Shown piece by piece: positions 40,810 to 50,547 of a stretch of 64,000 bases of DNA (the first letter of the stretch is position 1; every line of letters begins with the position of its first letter). Location of the stretch: positions 1 through 64,000 of the forward strand of contig NZ_QPJJ01000010.1 of assembly GCF_003337485.1 (NCBI RefSeq). Reading direction: 5' to 3'. The stretch comes from Saliterribacillus persicus (GTDB taxonomy: Bacteria; Bacillota; Bacilli; Bacillales; Amphibacillaceae). The position numbers and the translations under genes were made by a program. Under the pieces are notes generated by a model that worked only from the letters and a program-made list of their open reading frames with translations, ran no database searches and had not been told where the DNA came from.

Positions 40810-40845
40810 ACGAATGTTTTTATTCGTAATAATAAAAACATTCGT
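40810..40845. promoter_or_regulatory. PurR-box pair upstream of pbuG
   Basis: ACGAATGTTTTTAT and ATAAAAACATTCGT form an inverted repeat. The CGAA (40811-40814) and TTCG (40841-40844) cores are 26 bases apart, exactly as upstream of purE, and lie at the same place relative to the -35. The stretch 40846-40978 beyond it shows nothing I can name. Confidence 0.7.
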
Positions 40846-40978
40846 AAATTCATCATTTTTTACCAAGAAAAAATGTATCTTCTTTATTAAAATGATCGCT
40901 ATCTTATACAAAATTCACTAAGGATATTATCTATAACCCAATATGATCGGCTTTTCCACTATTAAGTCTGGACAATAG

Positions 40979-42034
40979 CTACTGGTGATGCTTTGAGAAC
41001 AACTCCCAAATTAATTCATTTCTAGAGGTGACGCCTACCTTTTGAAAAATAATCTTAAAGTGATCCTGTACAGTGTAATACGAAATGTTTAGATTACTAG
41101 CAATTTCTTTAGATGGCGCTCCTGTTAAACATTCGAGGACAATTTGTTGTTCTCGATAAGTTAAAGCATAAGCGTCCATCAGATGAAAAGACATCTCCCG
41201 AGGTGAAGCATTATTTAAAGAGATGGCTATGTGGGGAGTAGTTTCTGATGCATTATATAGAAAAGATGCAGAAGCAATAATATGGGAACTATTCATTAGT
41301 GGGATTATAACTGGTGGAGCATTCTTCTCTCCAGCAAGCAATCTTGCACTGATAGCTTGTATCGGTTTCGGTAGTGACAGAGTTTCTGTTGTATGCTCCG
41401 CTTCTCTCAATATATTTAAGTACGTCACTCCTGCTTCATTCATCGATTGTATTTGCATACTCTTGTTTAAAATAATAACGCCATTGCCAATAGAATTCTT
41501 CCCTGCTTCTTCAACTAAAAGAGCATGATAATAAGCTTGAAGCGCCTCACCCATAATAGGTCCAAGCTTTTGTAATAACACAATATCCTCATCCGAGAAA
41601 AAAACTGGACCAGCCTCTCCTGCTTTTCGAAATAACGTCAAAAAACCATAACATTTATTATGAACCATAAGAGGGGCTCGAAGTTCATCTGAGAATAAAT
41701 TTGGCTTTAGGATATCCTCATATCTTCTACTCGCATTACTCCCAAAATGATCGCTCAGTCTTCCTACTTTCACCGGCGCTTTTATTAAATTTTTATATGA
41801 ATTTGTCTCATTACCCTCGTATTCATAGGCTAACAGATCGTGGTGAATTGCATCAATAGATTCTTCCGTTATAGCTCCAACAGAAGTAAGCGTAGTTGGA
41901 TTCACAACAGTACAGCAATAGCCATCAAAAGAAAGTGAATCTTCTAAAACATGTAGCATTTCATTTCGATAGGAATATGAATCTTGGTTTCTTTTTTGTA
42001 ACCGAGCAGATATCGCTTTCCAATCCGGAGTCAT
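40979..42034 (-). CDS. LuxR-family transcriptional regulator with GAF-like sensor
   Basis: 351 aa. Residues about 20-170 look like a GAF domain (SDELRAPLMVHNKCYGFLTLFRK, FSDEDIVLLQKLGPIMGEAL). Residues about 180-270 are PAS-like, and about 285-345 form a LuxR-type helix-turn-helix (LTYREQQIVLECLTGAPSKEIASNLNISYYTVQDHFKIIFQKVGV). It is divergent from the methyltransferase and dehydrogenase pair. A palindrome overlaps its own promoter, so it may control itself and the pair. The ligand is unknown. The insertion breaks the usual guaA-pbuG adjacency. Confidence 0.85.
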   Translation of the reverse strand: MTPDWKAISARLQKRNQDSYSYRNEMLHVLEDSLSFDGYCCTVVNPTTLTSVGAITEESIDAIHHDLLAYEYEGNETNSYKNLIKAPVKVGRLSDHFGSNASRRYEDILKPNLFSDELRAPLMVHNKCYGFLTLFRKAGEAGPVFFSDEDIVLLQKLGPIMGEALQAYYHALLVEEAGKNSIGNGVIILNKSMQIQSMNEAGVTYLNILREAEHTTETLSLPKPIQAISARLLAGEKNAPPVIIPLMNSSHIIASASFLYNASETTPHIAISLNNASPREMSFHLMDAYALTYREQQIVLECLTGAPSKEIASNLNISYYTVQDHFKIIFQKVGVTSRNELIWELFSKHHQ

Positions 42035-42078
42035 GTGCGCTTTACCCCCCTTGTTTTTGGGATAGCAGTTTACTAGTG

Positions 42079-42107
42079 ATCATACTATAATTGATAACAG
42101 TTATCAA
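42079..42107 (-). promoter_or_regulatory. Promoter of the LuxR-type regulator with overlapping palindrome
   Basis: Minus-strand -35 TTGATA (42102-42107) and -10 TATGAT (42079-42084) have a 17-base spacer. A perfect 17-bp palindrome (TTGATAAC-A-GTTATCAA, 42091-42107) covers the -35 and half the spacer. It is a candidate operator in the 247-base divergent region. Confidence 0.65.
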
Positions 42108-42281
42108 CTACATTTATAACGAGAGACTCTTAAATGAAACAAATAGGGTTGTTGTTTTGTCACGCATCATGCGAAAGCGGCAGTTTAATATAGTGATAGG
42201 ATCGTCTCACTAGAAGCAGCATTTATAAAGGTAATCTTCGTATATAAGGTATCAAGCAAAGTTGGATTTAGGAGGTCCGCA

Positions 42282-42968
42282 ATGAAAATGGGAGATTGGA
42301 ATAGTCAGAATGCAGAAAATTATTCAAGAACGATACCTCAGAAAATACCGGGTTACGAGCTTTTATATGAACAAATGATAGCCATTATACAAGTAATTCT
42401 AAAACCTACTAAAATCTTAGTAGTTGGAGCTGGAGGCGGTCAGGAACTGCTGACTCTTGGGAAAATATTTAAGGATGTGAAGTATACAGCTGTTGACCCT
42501 TCAAGGAAAATGCTTAACTTAGCTCAAGCTCGGCTGACTGATATAAGTATCCAAGTAGATTGGTTTGAATCAGAGTTAGCAGCTGTACCAATTACAGAAC
42601 GATTTGAAGTAATCACGTGTCATTTGATGCTTCATTTCTTAGAAGAAAAACAAGCATTAGTCGAGGAATTAGGTAAAAGATTGAAACCAGGTGGACTGTG
42701 CTTTATTTCGTGCATTATTAGAGAGGAAAAGGAAGAGAATACACTTCCCTTCTGGCAGCAGCATATGAAAAATAATGGCATAGCAAATGAAGAGATAGAA
42801 CAGTTTGGAGTATCTTTGGATAAAACCACCTATCCTGCTTTGCCCTCTGACCTTTATAAGTGGTTAAATGATGCAGGATTTGTGACAATTATACCTTATT
42901 TCAAAAGCTACGCAATTGTAGCCTATGTAGCTATTAAAGGAGAGAGTACATGTCAAAAAACGTGTTAA
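42282..42968 (+). CDS. SAM-dependent methyltransferase (class I)
   Basis: A 228-aa class I methyltransferase. Motif I is ILVVGAGGGQELLTLG (about 45-60), motif II YTAVDPSRKML (about 68-78), then CHLMLHFLEEK and LKPGGLCFISC. The substrate cannot be predicted. RBS AGGAGG lies 6-7 bases before the ATG. Its 3' end overlaps the dehydrogenase by 19 bases, so the two products are probably made together in a small pathway. Confidence 0.87.
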   Translation: MKMGDWNSQNAENYSRTIPQKIPGYELLYEQMIAIIQVILKPTKILVVGAGGGQELLTLGKIFKDVKYTAVDPSRKMLNLAQARLTDISIQVDWFESELAAVPITERFEVITCHLMLHFLEEKQALVEELGKRLKPGGLCFISCIIREEKEENTLPFWQQHMKNNGIANEEIEQFGVSLDKTTYPALPSDLYKWLNDAGFVTIIPYFKSYAIVAYVAIKGESTCQKTC

Positions 42969-43993
42969 TTGTTGGTGGGTACGGGATGGTAGGTGGAAAG
43001 ATAGCAATAGAACTGCTTAAAGCAACCTCATGGACCATTTATATTGGTGGAAGAAACTTAGATAAAGCTAAAGATTTTTGTAAGGAAAAAGATCTTCATC
43101 CACTTTTAATTGATGTTACGCAACCCCTAATTGATGATCAGATTTTGAAGATGGACCTTGTCATTATGTGCTTAGATCAAGAAAATACTGCATTCGCAAA
43201 ATATTGTTTGGAAAGCGGTGTGAACTATGTGGATATAACGGCTAACTATCCTTTTATGAAAGAAGTAGAGCAACTTTCACATATGGCCCAAAACGCAACT
43301 GCTCTATTTAGTGTGGGATTCGCACCAGGCTTGTCCAACTTACTGGCTAAAGATACAGCAGGGAAAATGGATAGGATATCTGAGTTACATATTACCATTA
43401 TGCTAGGGCTTGGTGAAAAGCATGGCGTGGGAGCAATTGAGTGGTTATTAGATCAATTAAACGAGCCTTACGAGTTACAAAATAGCAAGACAAAGGAAAC
43501 GGTGTATAACTTTTCCCAAAAAAAACGAACTACTTTTCAAAGGTTTGGTTCACGCAGTAGTTATTTGTTTAACTTTTCAGATCAACATACATTACGTAAG
43601 AGCTATCCAGGCTGCGATATTAGAACGCACCTCACTTTTGACGTGGAGTGGGTCAACCGGTTAGTTCACCTATTTCAGGTTCTGCGCCTTACTTCTCTGT
43701 TAAAGCAAAAATGGATGCGAAAATGGATAGTTAAATCTATTCAAAAGAGCTCTTTAGGATCTGATATCTGTGCCATCAAAGTAGAGGGGAGGAACGATGA
43801 AAAGGGAAAAGTTAATGAGATTAGCCAAGTAATGTATGCTCATAATGAAGCGGCAATGACTGCTTGTATCACAGCTTTAGTGGCTAGAAAGATGATGGAT
43901 GAAAGTCTGCCTAGCGGTGTATATCATATAGATCATTTTTATCGTTTAGAGGATTTTATACCCTTTATACCAGTGGAAAAGGATAGTTTTTGA
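42950..43993 (+). CDS. Saccharopine dehydrogenase-like NAD(P)-binding protein
   Basis: 347 aa with an N-terminal Rossmann fold VLIVGGYGMVGGKIAIELL (about 5-23), IYIGGRNLDKA and a saccharopine-dehydrogenase-like catalytic region (ANYPFMKEVEQLSHMA, VGFAPGLSNLLAKD, about 100-135). True lysine-pathway enzymes are longer, so a role in another reductive step or as a trans-acting enoyl reductase-like protein is possible. AAAGGAGAG precedes the ATG inside the methyltransferase gene. The GC content and setting suggest acquisition together with its neighbours. Confidence 0.82.
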   Translation: MSKNVLIVGGYGMVGGKIAIELLKATSWTIYIGGRNLDKAKDFCKEKDLHPLLIDVTQPLIDDQILKMDLVIMCLDQENTAFAKYCLESGVNYVDITANYPFMKEVEQLSHMAQNATALFSVGFAPGLSNLLAKDTAGKMDRISELHITIMLGLGEKHGVGAIEWLLDQLNEPYELQNSKTKETVYNFSQKKRTTFQRFGSRSSYLFNFSDQHTLRKSYPGCDIRTHLTFDVEWVNRLVHLFQVLRLTSLLKQKWMRKWIVKSIQKSSLGSDICAIKVEGRNDEKGKVNEISQVMYAHNEAAMTACITALVARKMMDESLPSGVYHIDHFYRLEDFIPFIPVEKDSF

Positions 43994-44020
43994 GTGCTTA
44001 GCACAAACAATGAAGTTTAA

Positions 44021-44066
44021 AAAAAGAGCTTGGAACCCTCATAAACAAGGATTCCAAGCTCTTTTT
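44021..44066. terminator. Bidirectional terminator between the dehydrogenase gene and guaA
   Basis: AAAAAGAGCTTGGAA (44021-44035) and TTCCAAGCTCTTTTT (44052-44066) are perfect arms with A and T tracts on both sides. It serves the + strand cassette and guaA, which converge here. The stem is nearly the same as at 1650-1678. Confidence 0.9.
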
Positions 44067-44069
44067 ATA

Positions 44070-45602
44070 TTATTCCCACTCAATAGTCGCAGGTGGCTTA
44101 CTCGTAATATCATACAGTACTCTATTGATGTGGCCGACTTCATTTACAATTCTCGTTGAGATTTTCTCTAACACATCCCAAGGGATTCTTGCCCAGTCTG
44201 ATGTCATTCCATCAATCGAAGTTACTGCACGGATTCCAATAGCATAGTCATAGGTTCTTGCATCCCCCATCACTCCAACGCTACGGATATCAGGTAACAC
44301 CGTGAAATACTGCCAGATGTCTCGCTCTAGGCCAGCTTTTTTGATTTCATCACGTAGGATTGCATCTGATTCGCGCACAATTTCAATTTTCTCAGGTGTA
44401 ATTTCACCAAGTACACGAATGCCAAGACCAGGACCTGGGAATGGCTGTCTCCAAACGATTTCATCGGAAACACCTAATTCAGAACCTAATGCGCGCACCT
44501 CATCCTTGAATAGTGTGCTTAATGGTTCGATAAGCTGGAATTGCATATCTTCTGGTAATCCACCAACATTATGGTGTGATTTAATCGTTTGTGCTGTTTC
44601 TGTTCCACTTTCCACTATGTCTGTATATAATGTTCCTTGTGCTAAATAATCAATTTCTTTAAGCTTTGTTGCCTCATCATCAAATACATAAATAAATTCA
44701 TTTCCAATAATTTTACGCTTTTGTTCTGGATCAGATACACCTTTTAATTTATTTAAGAATCGATCCTGAGCATCAACCTTTATGATGTTCATCTTAAACT
44801 TGTCACGGAACGTTTCCATAACGGTATCCGCTTCGTTTTTTCTCAATAGACCATGATCTACAAAAATACATGTAAGCTGGTCGCCAATTGCTTTATGGAT
44901 TAATGCTGCCACAACAGAAGAATCAACGCCACCACTTAGGGCACATAATACTTTTTTATCTCCAACTAAATCACGAATTTTATCTACTTCAATATCGATA
45001 AAGTTCGCCATTGTCCAGTCACCTGTGCATTCACATGCTTGGAAAACAAACGATTTTAAAATATCATTACCGAATTCAGTGTTTCTTACTTCCGGGTGGA
45101 ATTGTAGTCCGTAAAATTTCTTGTCTGGATTGCTCATTGCTGCTACTGGAGTGGAAGAGCTTGTCGCTTCAATAATAAAATCAGCAGGCGCCTCAATGAT
45201 TTTATCGCTATGACTCATCCAAACTGTTTGCGTTTTTGGTGTCCCATCAAATAATGTTGCTTTATCCTTCACGTTAATATCTGCTTTACCATATTCACGT
45301 TCATTTGCGCGCTCTACAACACCACCAAAATGATGCGTCATCAGCTGCATACCATAGCAAATTCCGAGTACTGGAATTCCAAGATCGAAAATGCCCGGGT
45401 CACACCTGAAGCTATTTTCACCGTACACGCTGTGAGGGCCACCAGACAAAATAATGCCCTTAGGATTTAATTCCTTAATCTCTTCAATCGTTAAGCGATG
45501 GGAATGCAACTCACTATACACCCCAAATTCGCGGATTCTACGCGTAATCAATTGATTGTATTGACTACCAAAATCAAGCACTAAAATCATTTCATTGTTC
45601 AT
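44070..45602 (-). CDS. guaA: GMP synthase (glutamine-hydrolysing) GuaA
   Basis: GuaA makes GMP from XMP, ATP and glutamine. The N-terminal glutaminase domain (about 1-190) has Cys in GICYGMQLM and His/Glu in QFHPEV. The ATP pyrophosphatase domain has the P-loop [16 protein letters not shown] (about 225-240). The C-terminal dimerisation domain ends [13 protein letters not shown]. The start is uncertain: AAAGGAG directly abuts ATG 45617, leaving TTG 45608 (9-base spacing) or ATG 45602 (15-base spacing, used here). It is controlled by a guanine-class riboswitch. Confidence 0.94.
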   Translation of the reverse strand: MNNEMILVLDFGSQYNQLITRRIREFGVYSELHSHRLTIEEIKELNPKGIILSGGPHSVYGENSFRCDPGIFDLGIPVLGICYGMQLMTHHFGGVVERANEREYGKADINVKDKATLFDGTPKTQTVWMSHSDKIIEAPADFIIEATSSSTPVAAMSNPDKKFYGLQFHPEVRNTEFGNDILKSFVFQACECTGDWTMANFIDIEVDKIRDLVGDKKVLCALSGGVDSSVVAALIHKAIGDQLTCIFVDHGLLRKNEADTVMETFRDKFKMNIIKVDAQDRFLNKLKGVSDPEQKRKIIGNEFIYVFDDEATKLKEIDYLAQGTLYTDIVESGTETAQTIKSHHNVGGLPEDMQFQLIEPLSTLFKDEVRALGSELGVSDEIVWRQPFPGPGLGIRVLGEITPEKIEIVRESDAILRDEIKKAGLERDIWQYFTVLPDIRSVGVMGDARTYDYAIGIRAVTSIDGMTSDWARIPWDVLEKISTRIVNEVGHINRVLYDITSKPPATIEWE

Positions 45603-45763
45603 TTCCAAATCATCCATCTCCTTTATTCACAATCCCGCTGACCTTCTATGTAAAAATAAAAACTGCGAAAGAAAACGTTCCGCTTCTTGAGTTATTCACT
45701 CATTATAACGGTTAACGCTCTCTTTTGCAGGTAGACTCGCTTTATATTTTGTTACCTGCCTAT

Positions 45764-45794
45764 AAAAAGGCAGAAATCTACAGTGATTTCCGCC
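45764..45794 (-). terminator. Riboswitch-controlled terminator of guaA
   Basis: On the minus strand, GGCGGAAATC pairs with GATTTCTGCC (one mismatch) and is followed by TTTTTATAGG. It starts at the end of the aptamer P1, so ligand-dependent folding can choose between them. Confidence 0.85.
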
Positions 45795-45863
45795 TTCATA
45801 GTCCAAACATTTTCGGTGTTTTGGTAGAAACATTTAAGCCATATTCTTAAACATATACGAAGG
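45793..45863 (-). ncRNA. Purine riboswitch aptamer upstream of guaA (guanine class)
   Basis: Minus-strand elements: CCTTCGTATA, AAGAATATGGCTT, GTTTCTACC, CACCGAAAATG and GGACTATGAAGG. C at the discriminating position gives guanine specificity. Guanine binding should reduce GMP synthase expression. The rest of the leader (45618-45763) shows no gene. Confidence 0.93.
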
Positions 45864-45886
45864 GGTTGATTCGCTAATTTTATCTC

Positions 45887-45915
45887 ATTCTATCAATCGA
45901 TATACACCTGGTCAA
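45887..45915 (-). promoter_or_regulatory. guaA promoter
   Basis: Minus-strand -35 TTGACC (45910-45915) and -10 TAGAAT (45887-45892), spacer 17. The -35 overlaps the stop codon of yebA. No paired CGAA/TTCG PurR-box is seen here, unlike purE and pbuG. Confidence 0.7.
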
Positions 45916-48125
45916 GGTAATATTTGACCAATTAAATTTTCAAATAATTCTGTGAAATCATCTTTTTCATTCGTTCCCGTGTTTTCTCGGTAAAGATTTC
46001 GCTCACGTATCGATGTGATTTTTGACATGTCATCCGTGAGAAGCCAATCATCTATAGTCTTTGCATACTCTCTTAAAGTCTGCCCCTTTTCACGTCTTTT
46101 TACTTTTTTCTCTAATAGCATTAATAAAAAATTGTAGCTATGCTCGACATTGTCCTCTTTTAATCGTTTTTTCGCACGTTTCTTCCAGTACCACCGTTTT
46201 ATATCATCTCTTTTTCTGTAGACCATGAATAAAAGGGCTACTAGCGCAATAATAGAAACAGTAATGATCCATTTTGTAAGATTCACACCAGATCCGGATC
46301 CATCTCCACCCGCTCCTAATGCATTCTCATCTTCTAGGTCGAGCTCTTGGCCTGCTGTTTCTTCTGTTTCTTCTTCCTCTTCAGGTGTTGTGTCTTCTTC
46401 TGGTGTTGTTGGTTCATTAGGATTATTTGGATCAGTTGATGCCTCTTCATAAAAATCAACTGGATTAACAAAGCCACTGGTTGGTTCAAAAGGGACCCAT
46501 CCTATATCAGGGAAGAACACTTCTACCCACGAATGGGCATTGTTATTCGTTACTTCGTATAATTGGTATTCAGGCGGTAGACTAGGCTGATCTTCAGCCA
46601 TCTCTCCTCCTGTAAATCCTTTCACCCATCTTGCTGGTATATCAAGGGAACGAAGCATAACAACCATGGAAGTAGAAAAGTTATCACAATAACCTACCTG
46701 TGTTTCAAATAAAAATTGGTCGACATAATCTTCGTCACCTTCAGGTACAGGTACATCTTCTGTTTGATATAAAAATCCATTGTTTGAAAAATAACTTTCT
46801 ATTTTCTTTGCTTTTTCATATCTACTTTCGTCCTCATCTACAACCTCTGCAGCTAACTCTCTAACACGCTCAGGTAACTCATCTGGGAGCTGTAAGTATC
46901 TGTCACGGATTGACTCAGGATCATCTCCCTCCACCTCTTGTAATCTATCTACAGAGAAAGATGGATACTGATACTCCACCAAATAACTCAAGTTAATATC
47001 TTGTTCTGATAATTCTGCTTCAATCATCCCGGAGGCGTTATCCATAAAAAATTGGGTGCTCGGACCGCTGTTAAAACGTGCCACACCATATGGATACACT
47101 ACTTTAGGCAAATTAGTTTCCTCGGCAAATTGGATAGATGCCTGGTAATCAGTAGTTTCTACATCACTGCTAAAGCTTTCCCATTCCACTATTCCATCTT
47201 CTAATGGTAAGTAGTTTAAATCTGAAGATCTTCCCCAGCCTTTTCCTGTGTATATATCTTTCGACTCAATACGCCAATACTGCCGTTTAGGTGCAATGGC
47301 TTCAAACACTGGTGAATCATCAGCTAAAAAGGAACCTCCTAGCCTGGAATCATCTTCGCCGTAACCGACCTTTCTTACTGTATCCCCCTCTTGAAAGCCT
47401 GCATTCTCAGCGGTGCTTTTAATAAAGGGCACAGGGTCTGGCCATTGCGGGTCGAATTTAGGAGCAAAATATCCGACGACTGTTGCAAGTACTACCATAG
47501 CTAATAATGGTATGATCCAATATCCAGAAAGCTCTTTCGCTGTAGTCGTTGCTTTTTCGCCCTGATTCTCTTTCATGTAGTGGGTAATTCCCATGGCTAC
47601 TAGAGAAATGACAAATGTCCTGACAATAGCACTGCTACCATCGTACATTGTAAACGTGTCTACAATCGCAACATAGATAAATGTTAGCAGGATAAATAAG
47701 AAAAATCGTTTTGCAATTAAGAACCAGTAGTGTAAAAGATAACTCATGAGCCATAATAAAAGGAAAAATAATAGACTCCTAAACAATGCTGTCATTTCCT
47801 GCCACTCTTGCTGCATGATAATATCAATATTGAATCCAACATGTAGCCTTAATTCATCGAACCATGCCGGTGAAAAAAGTTGTTCCGGTAAAAATAAATA
47901 ATCGATGGCGATAAATAAAGTCATTAATTTAATGAATGAAACAAGAAAAGGATTTTTAACATAATACGAAACTCCAAAACAAATAGCAGTGTAAATGACA
48001 AAAACATACACACTACCCGTGTCGGTAATTGTTGCAAGTGGTCTTAACCATTCCCAAAACAATAAAAATCCTGCTAGATAAATAAAGAAAGGATAAAAGT
48101 CTGCTAAACTTTTGTGATTATTCAT
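45912..48125 (-). CDS. yebA: Transglutaminase-like membrane protein (YebA)
   Basis: 737 aa. Five or more N-terminal transmembrane helices (about 10-210) are followed by an extracellular domain with a transglutaminase core. Cys is in QVGYCDNFSTSMVVMLRSL and His in NNAHSWVEVFFPDIGW (about 480-545). A Thr/Glu-rich stretch (about 575-600), a transmembrane helix (about 615-635) and a DUF4129-like cytoplasmic tail follow. It overlaps yeaD by 4 bases. With the MoxR ATPase and DUF58 protein it forms a conserved trio of unknown function, possibly in cell-envelope protein handling. Confidence 0.9.
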   Translation of the reverse strand: MNNHKSLADFYPFFIYLAGFLLFWEWLRPLATITDTGSVYVFVIYTAICFGVSYYVKNPFLVSFIKLMTLFIAIDYLFLPEQLFSPAWFDELRLHVGFNIDIIMQQEWQEMTALFRSLLFFLLLWLMSYLLHYWFLIAKRFFLFILLTFIYVAIVDTFTMYDGSSAIVRTFVISLVAMGITHYMKENQGEKATTTAKELSGYWIIPLLAMVVLATVVGYFAPKFDPQWPDPVPFIKSTAENAGFQEGDTVRKVGYGEDDSRLGGSFLADDSPVFEAIAPKRQYWRIESKDIYTGKGWGRSSDLNYLPLEDGIVEWESFSSDVETTDYQASIQFAEETNLPKVVYPYGVARFNSGPSTQFFMDNASGMIEAELSEQDINLSYLVEYQYPSFSVDRLQEVEGDDPESIRDRYLQLPDELPERVRELAAEVVDEDESRYEKAKKIESYFSNNGFLYQTEDVPVPEGDEDYVDQFLFETQVGYCDNFSTSMVVMLRSLDIPARWVKGFTGGEMAEDQPSLPPEYQLYEVTNNNAHSWVEVFFPDIGWVPFEPTSGFVNPVDFYEEASTDPNNPNEPTTPEEDTTPEEEEETEETAGQELDLEDENALGAGGDGSGSGVNLTKWIITVSIIALVALLFMVYRKRDDIKRWYWKKRAKKRLKEDNVEHSYNFLLMLLEKKVKRREKGQTLREYAKTIDDWLLTDDMSKITSIRERNLYRENTGTNEKDDFTELFENLIGQILP

Positions 48126-49393
48126 GATGTGATTTTCACCTCAATTTCAGGTCGAAGTAGCTCTCTTTCTGTAATTAGTCTCACTTGAATATTAGCGGAG
48201 GCTAGAGAATGTTTTATGTTTTCATCAGCCGGTGTTACCTCTTTTTTCGCTTTTAGGAGAAATACATAAATATGTGGATGAATCTTTTTTAATTGAAGGA
48301 ACATTCTTTGCTTCGCTTCATCTAATCTTCGGATTATAATTACCAGGCTTACTCCTTTTGGAAAGCGTTTATAATCATTCTCAAATTGCCTAACGAAAGC
48401 ATCATTTTCTTCTAATGTCACAGATGCTAAGTAGCTTTGAATCTGATTTGTTTGAAACTGTAAAACCGTCGGCGGGAAATAGACAGAAGACTCTCCAACT
48501 GATAAGAAACTAGCTGCAAAGTGTTTTCGTTGTAAAACAGATAATAGGGAAGCAACTAAGTCGATCGTTCCTTCAAAAGCAAGCTTGTTCTCTGATTTTC
48601 CACCACAAAGGTCCAGTACCACCCCTAATTGTGTGTCCTTTTCCTGTTCAAATTCCTTCGTCATCACCGTATTTTTACGTGCAGTGGTTTTCCAATCAAT
48701 CCAAGAAAACCGATCACCAGGAATATATTCACGCACACCAGAAACGATATTTGTATGCTTTTCATTAACAAGCGTGGAGGGAGAATTTCCAGAATCAAGC
48801 TGTCTTGCCGTTTGCAGTAATTTTATTGGTTTTATTTTAGGATAAATAATGAGCTCATTCTCAGTTTCGATAATCGCCTCTTTATTGATAAAACCAAATA
48901 AATCCCCCGTTTGAATGCGTATTGCTTTTAGCTTGTGCTTGCCTCTTGGTAAATGATTTAAATAATAAGTGACGATTTTTTCTCTTTTAAACCAAGGAAA
49001 AATGAGTGTCCGCATGCTTCTTTTCTCATTGTATCCTTCTGCTCTAGTCATTTCCTGGTACTTCATCTTGCCAATATCAAAATAATGGATAGAGTCCGAG
49101 TATATTTCTTCTATTCTCAGGTACATCAGTGGAACAGGGTATTTTCTTTTGATTTCAATATCAACTTGCAAACTATCGCCTGCTTCAAGGTAACTCTTTT
49201 TTATATTTCTTGTCACGCTAAAATTTGATAAAGGATAGAATAAAAGTGTAATCATATATACGAGGAGAGGAACTAAACTGTAGAATAAAAACCAGCTTAC
49301 AAAACCACCTTGAAACATAGCATATGCAAATAAAAGGAAGATTAAAAATAGAAGCTGAACCATCTTCAATAATTCGCGTAAAATCATCCTCAT
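48122..49393 (-). CDS. yeaD: DUF58 domain protein (YeaD)
   Basis: 423 aa. Two N-terminal transmembrane helices (about 8-55) are followed by a soluble region with the DUF58 signature GVREYIPGDRFSWIDWKTTARKN (about 205-228) within a VWA-like fold. The family usually partners with MoxR AAA+ ATPases, as here. It overlaps both neighbours by 4 bases, so translation is tightly coupled. Confidence 0.9.
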   Translation of the reverse strand: MRMILRELLKMVQLLFLIFLLFAYAMFQGGFVSWFLFYSLVPLLVYMITLLFYPLSNFSVTRNIKKSYLEAGDSLQVDIEIKRKYPVPLMYLRIEEIYSDSIHYFDIGKMKYQEMTRAEGYNEKRSMRTLIFPWFKREKIVTYYLNHLPRGKHKLKAIRIQTGDLFGFINKEAIIETENELIIYPKIKPIKLLQTARQLDSGNSPSTLVNEKHTNIVSGVREYIPGDRFSWIDWKTTARKNTVMTKEFEQEKDTQLGVVLDLCGGKSENKLAFEGTIDLVASLLSVLQRKHFAASFLSVGESSVYFPPTVLQFQTNQIQSYLASVTLEENDAFVRQFENDYKRFPKGVSLVIIIRRLDEAKQRMFLQLKKIHPHIYVFLLKAKKEVTPADENIKHSLASANIQVRLITERELLRPEIEVKITS

Positions 49394-50355
49394 CTGCTAT
49401 ATTCCTTTGTAATAGGTACTTCTACTTCTGTTAGAATATCATGAATAATTCGATCAGCTGTTGTCCCCTCATATTTTGCTTCTGGATTTAAAATAAGGCG
49501 ATGTGCTAACACAAATGGAGCTAAATATTTAATGTCGTCAGGAATAACATAATCTCTATTTTGAACGAATGCGTATGCTTTAGCTGCTTTCATCAAGGCA
49601 ATCGATCCCCTTGGACTCGCACCTAGCTGGACTTTATCATCGCTTCTAGTTTTCGTTACAATTTGAATAATATATTTTTTCACGGTTCGGTCTATATAAA
49701 TTTTTTCTATCAATTCTTGAATAGCTAAAAGCTCTTCTTTTTGCATAACCGCTTGAATTTCTTCTATTGGGTGGCTTTGATCTGTTCTGTTTAACATTTC
49801 TAATTCATCTATTTCATTGGGGTAACCCATCCGTAATTTAAGCAGAAAACGATCCAACTGCGCCTCTGGAAGTGGATAGGTTCCCTCATAATCAACTGGA
49901 TTTTGGGTCGCCATAACAAAAAATGGTTTCTCTAATGACTTTGTCATGCCATCTACTGTTACATTCATTTCTTCCATCGCTTCTAGTAGAGCAGATTGGG
50001 TTTTCGGGGAAGTTCTGTTTATTTCGTCCGCTAGCACAATATCACCGAAAATAGGGCCACTTCTAAACTCAAACTCTAATTCTTTAGGGTTGTATATCGA
50101 TACACCAGTTACATCTGAAGGAAGTAAGTCTGGTGTGAATTGAATTCGTTTAAAATTACAATTTAAAGATTTCGCCATCGCTCGAACAAGCATTGTCTTC
50201 CCAACACCAGGTACGTCTTCTAGTAACACATGCCCCTCTGCTAAAAAAGCGACTAAGCTTAGTGTTGTTACTTGGTCTTTTCCAATCATTACACGACGTA
50301 TATTTGCTAAAATATTAGATACTTGATCTTGATAATAGCTCATTTCTTGTTCCAT
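49390..50355 (-). CDS. yeaC: MoxR-family AAA+ ATPase (YeaC)
   Basis: 321 aa. Walker A is in LLEDVPGVGKTMLVRAMAK (about 44-62) and Walker B in DIVLADEINRTSPKTQSALLEAM (about 107-129), with sensor ATQNP (about 150). It is a chaperone-like ATPase that is thought to act on partner VWA or DUF58 proteins; yeaD overlaps its 3' end. It is the first gene of the yeaC-yeaD-yebA operon. The region upstream contains only the terminator of the next gene. Confidence 0.93.
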   Translation of the reverse strand: MEQEMSYYQDQVSNILANIRRVMIGKDQVTTLSLVAFLAEGHVLLEDVPGVGKTMLVRAMAKSLNCNFKRIQFTPDLLPSDVTGVSIYNPKELEFEFRSGPIFGDIVLADEINRTSPKTQSALLEAMEEMNVTVDGMTKSLEKPFFVMATQNPVDYEGTYPLPEAQLDRFLLKLRMGYPNEIDELEMLNRTDQSHPIEEIQAVMQKEELLAIQELIEKIYIDRTVKKYIIQIVTKTRSDDKVQLGASPRGSIALMKAAKAYAFVQNRDYVIPDDIKYLAPFVLAHRLILNPEAKYEGTTADRIIHDILTEVEVPITKEYSR

Positions 50356-50483
50356 TACATCTCACCGCCCTATTAGATTGATAGCATTGTAAGTTGCTGC
50401 ATCTACCCTTAACTATACTACAAACAATCCTGTATCGTATATGAATAAGCATATTAATTCTGGATTCCTAAAGGTAAAAATTC

Positions 50484-50528
50484 AAAAAAATAGCAACCTT
50501 CCAATCATTGAAGACTGAAAGATTGCTA
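50484..50528 (-). terminator. Intrinsic terminator of the first KtrB-type gene
   Basis: TAGCAACCTT (50491-50500) pairs imperfectly with the bases before and including GATTGCTA (50521-50528). A TTTTTTT tract follows on the minus strand. It is just beyond the stop at 50548. Confidence 0.75.
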
Positions 50529-50547
50529 ACTTTGTTAAAATAATTGA

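Noticed and set aside
45864-45930. PurR-box pair at guaA
   Set aside because: Only single TTCG occurrences are seen; no inverted CGAA partner at the spacing found for purE and pbuG.
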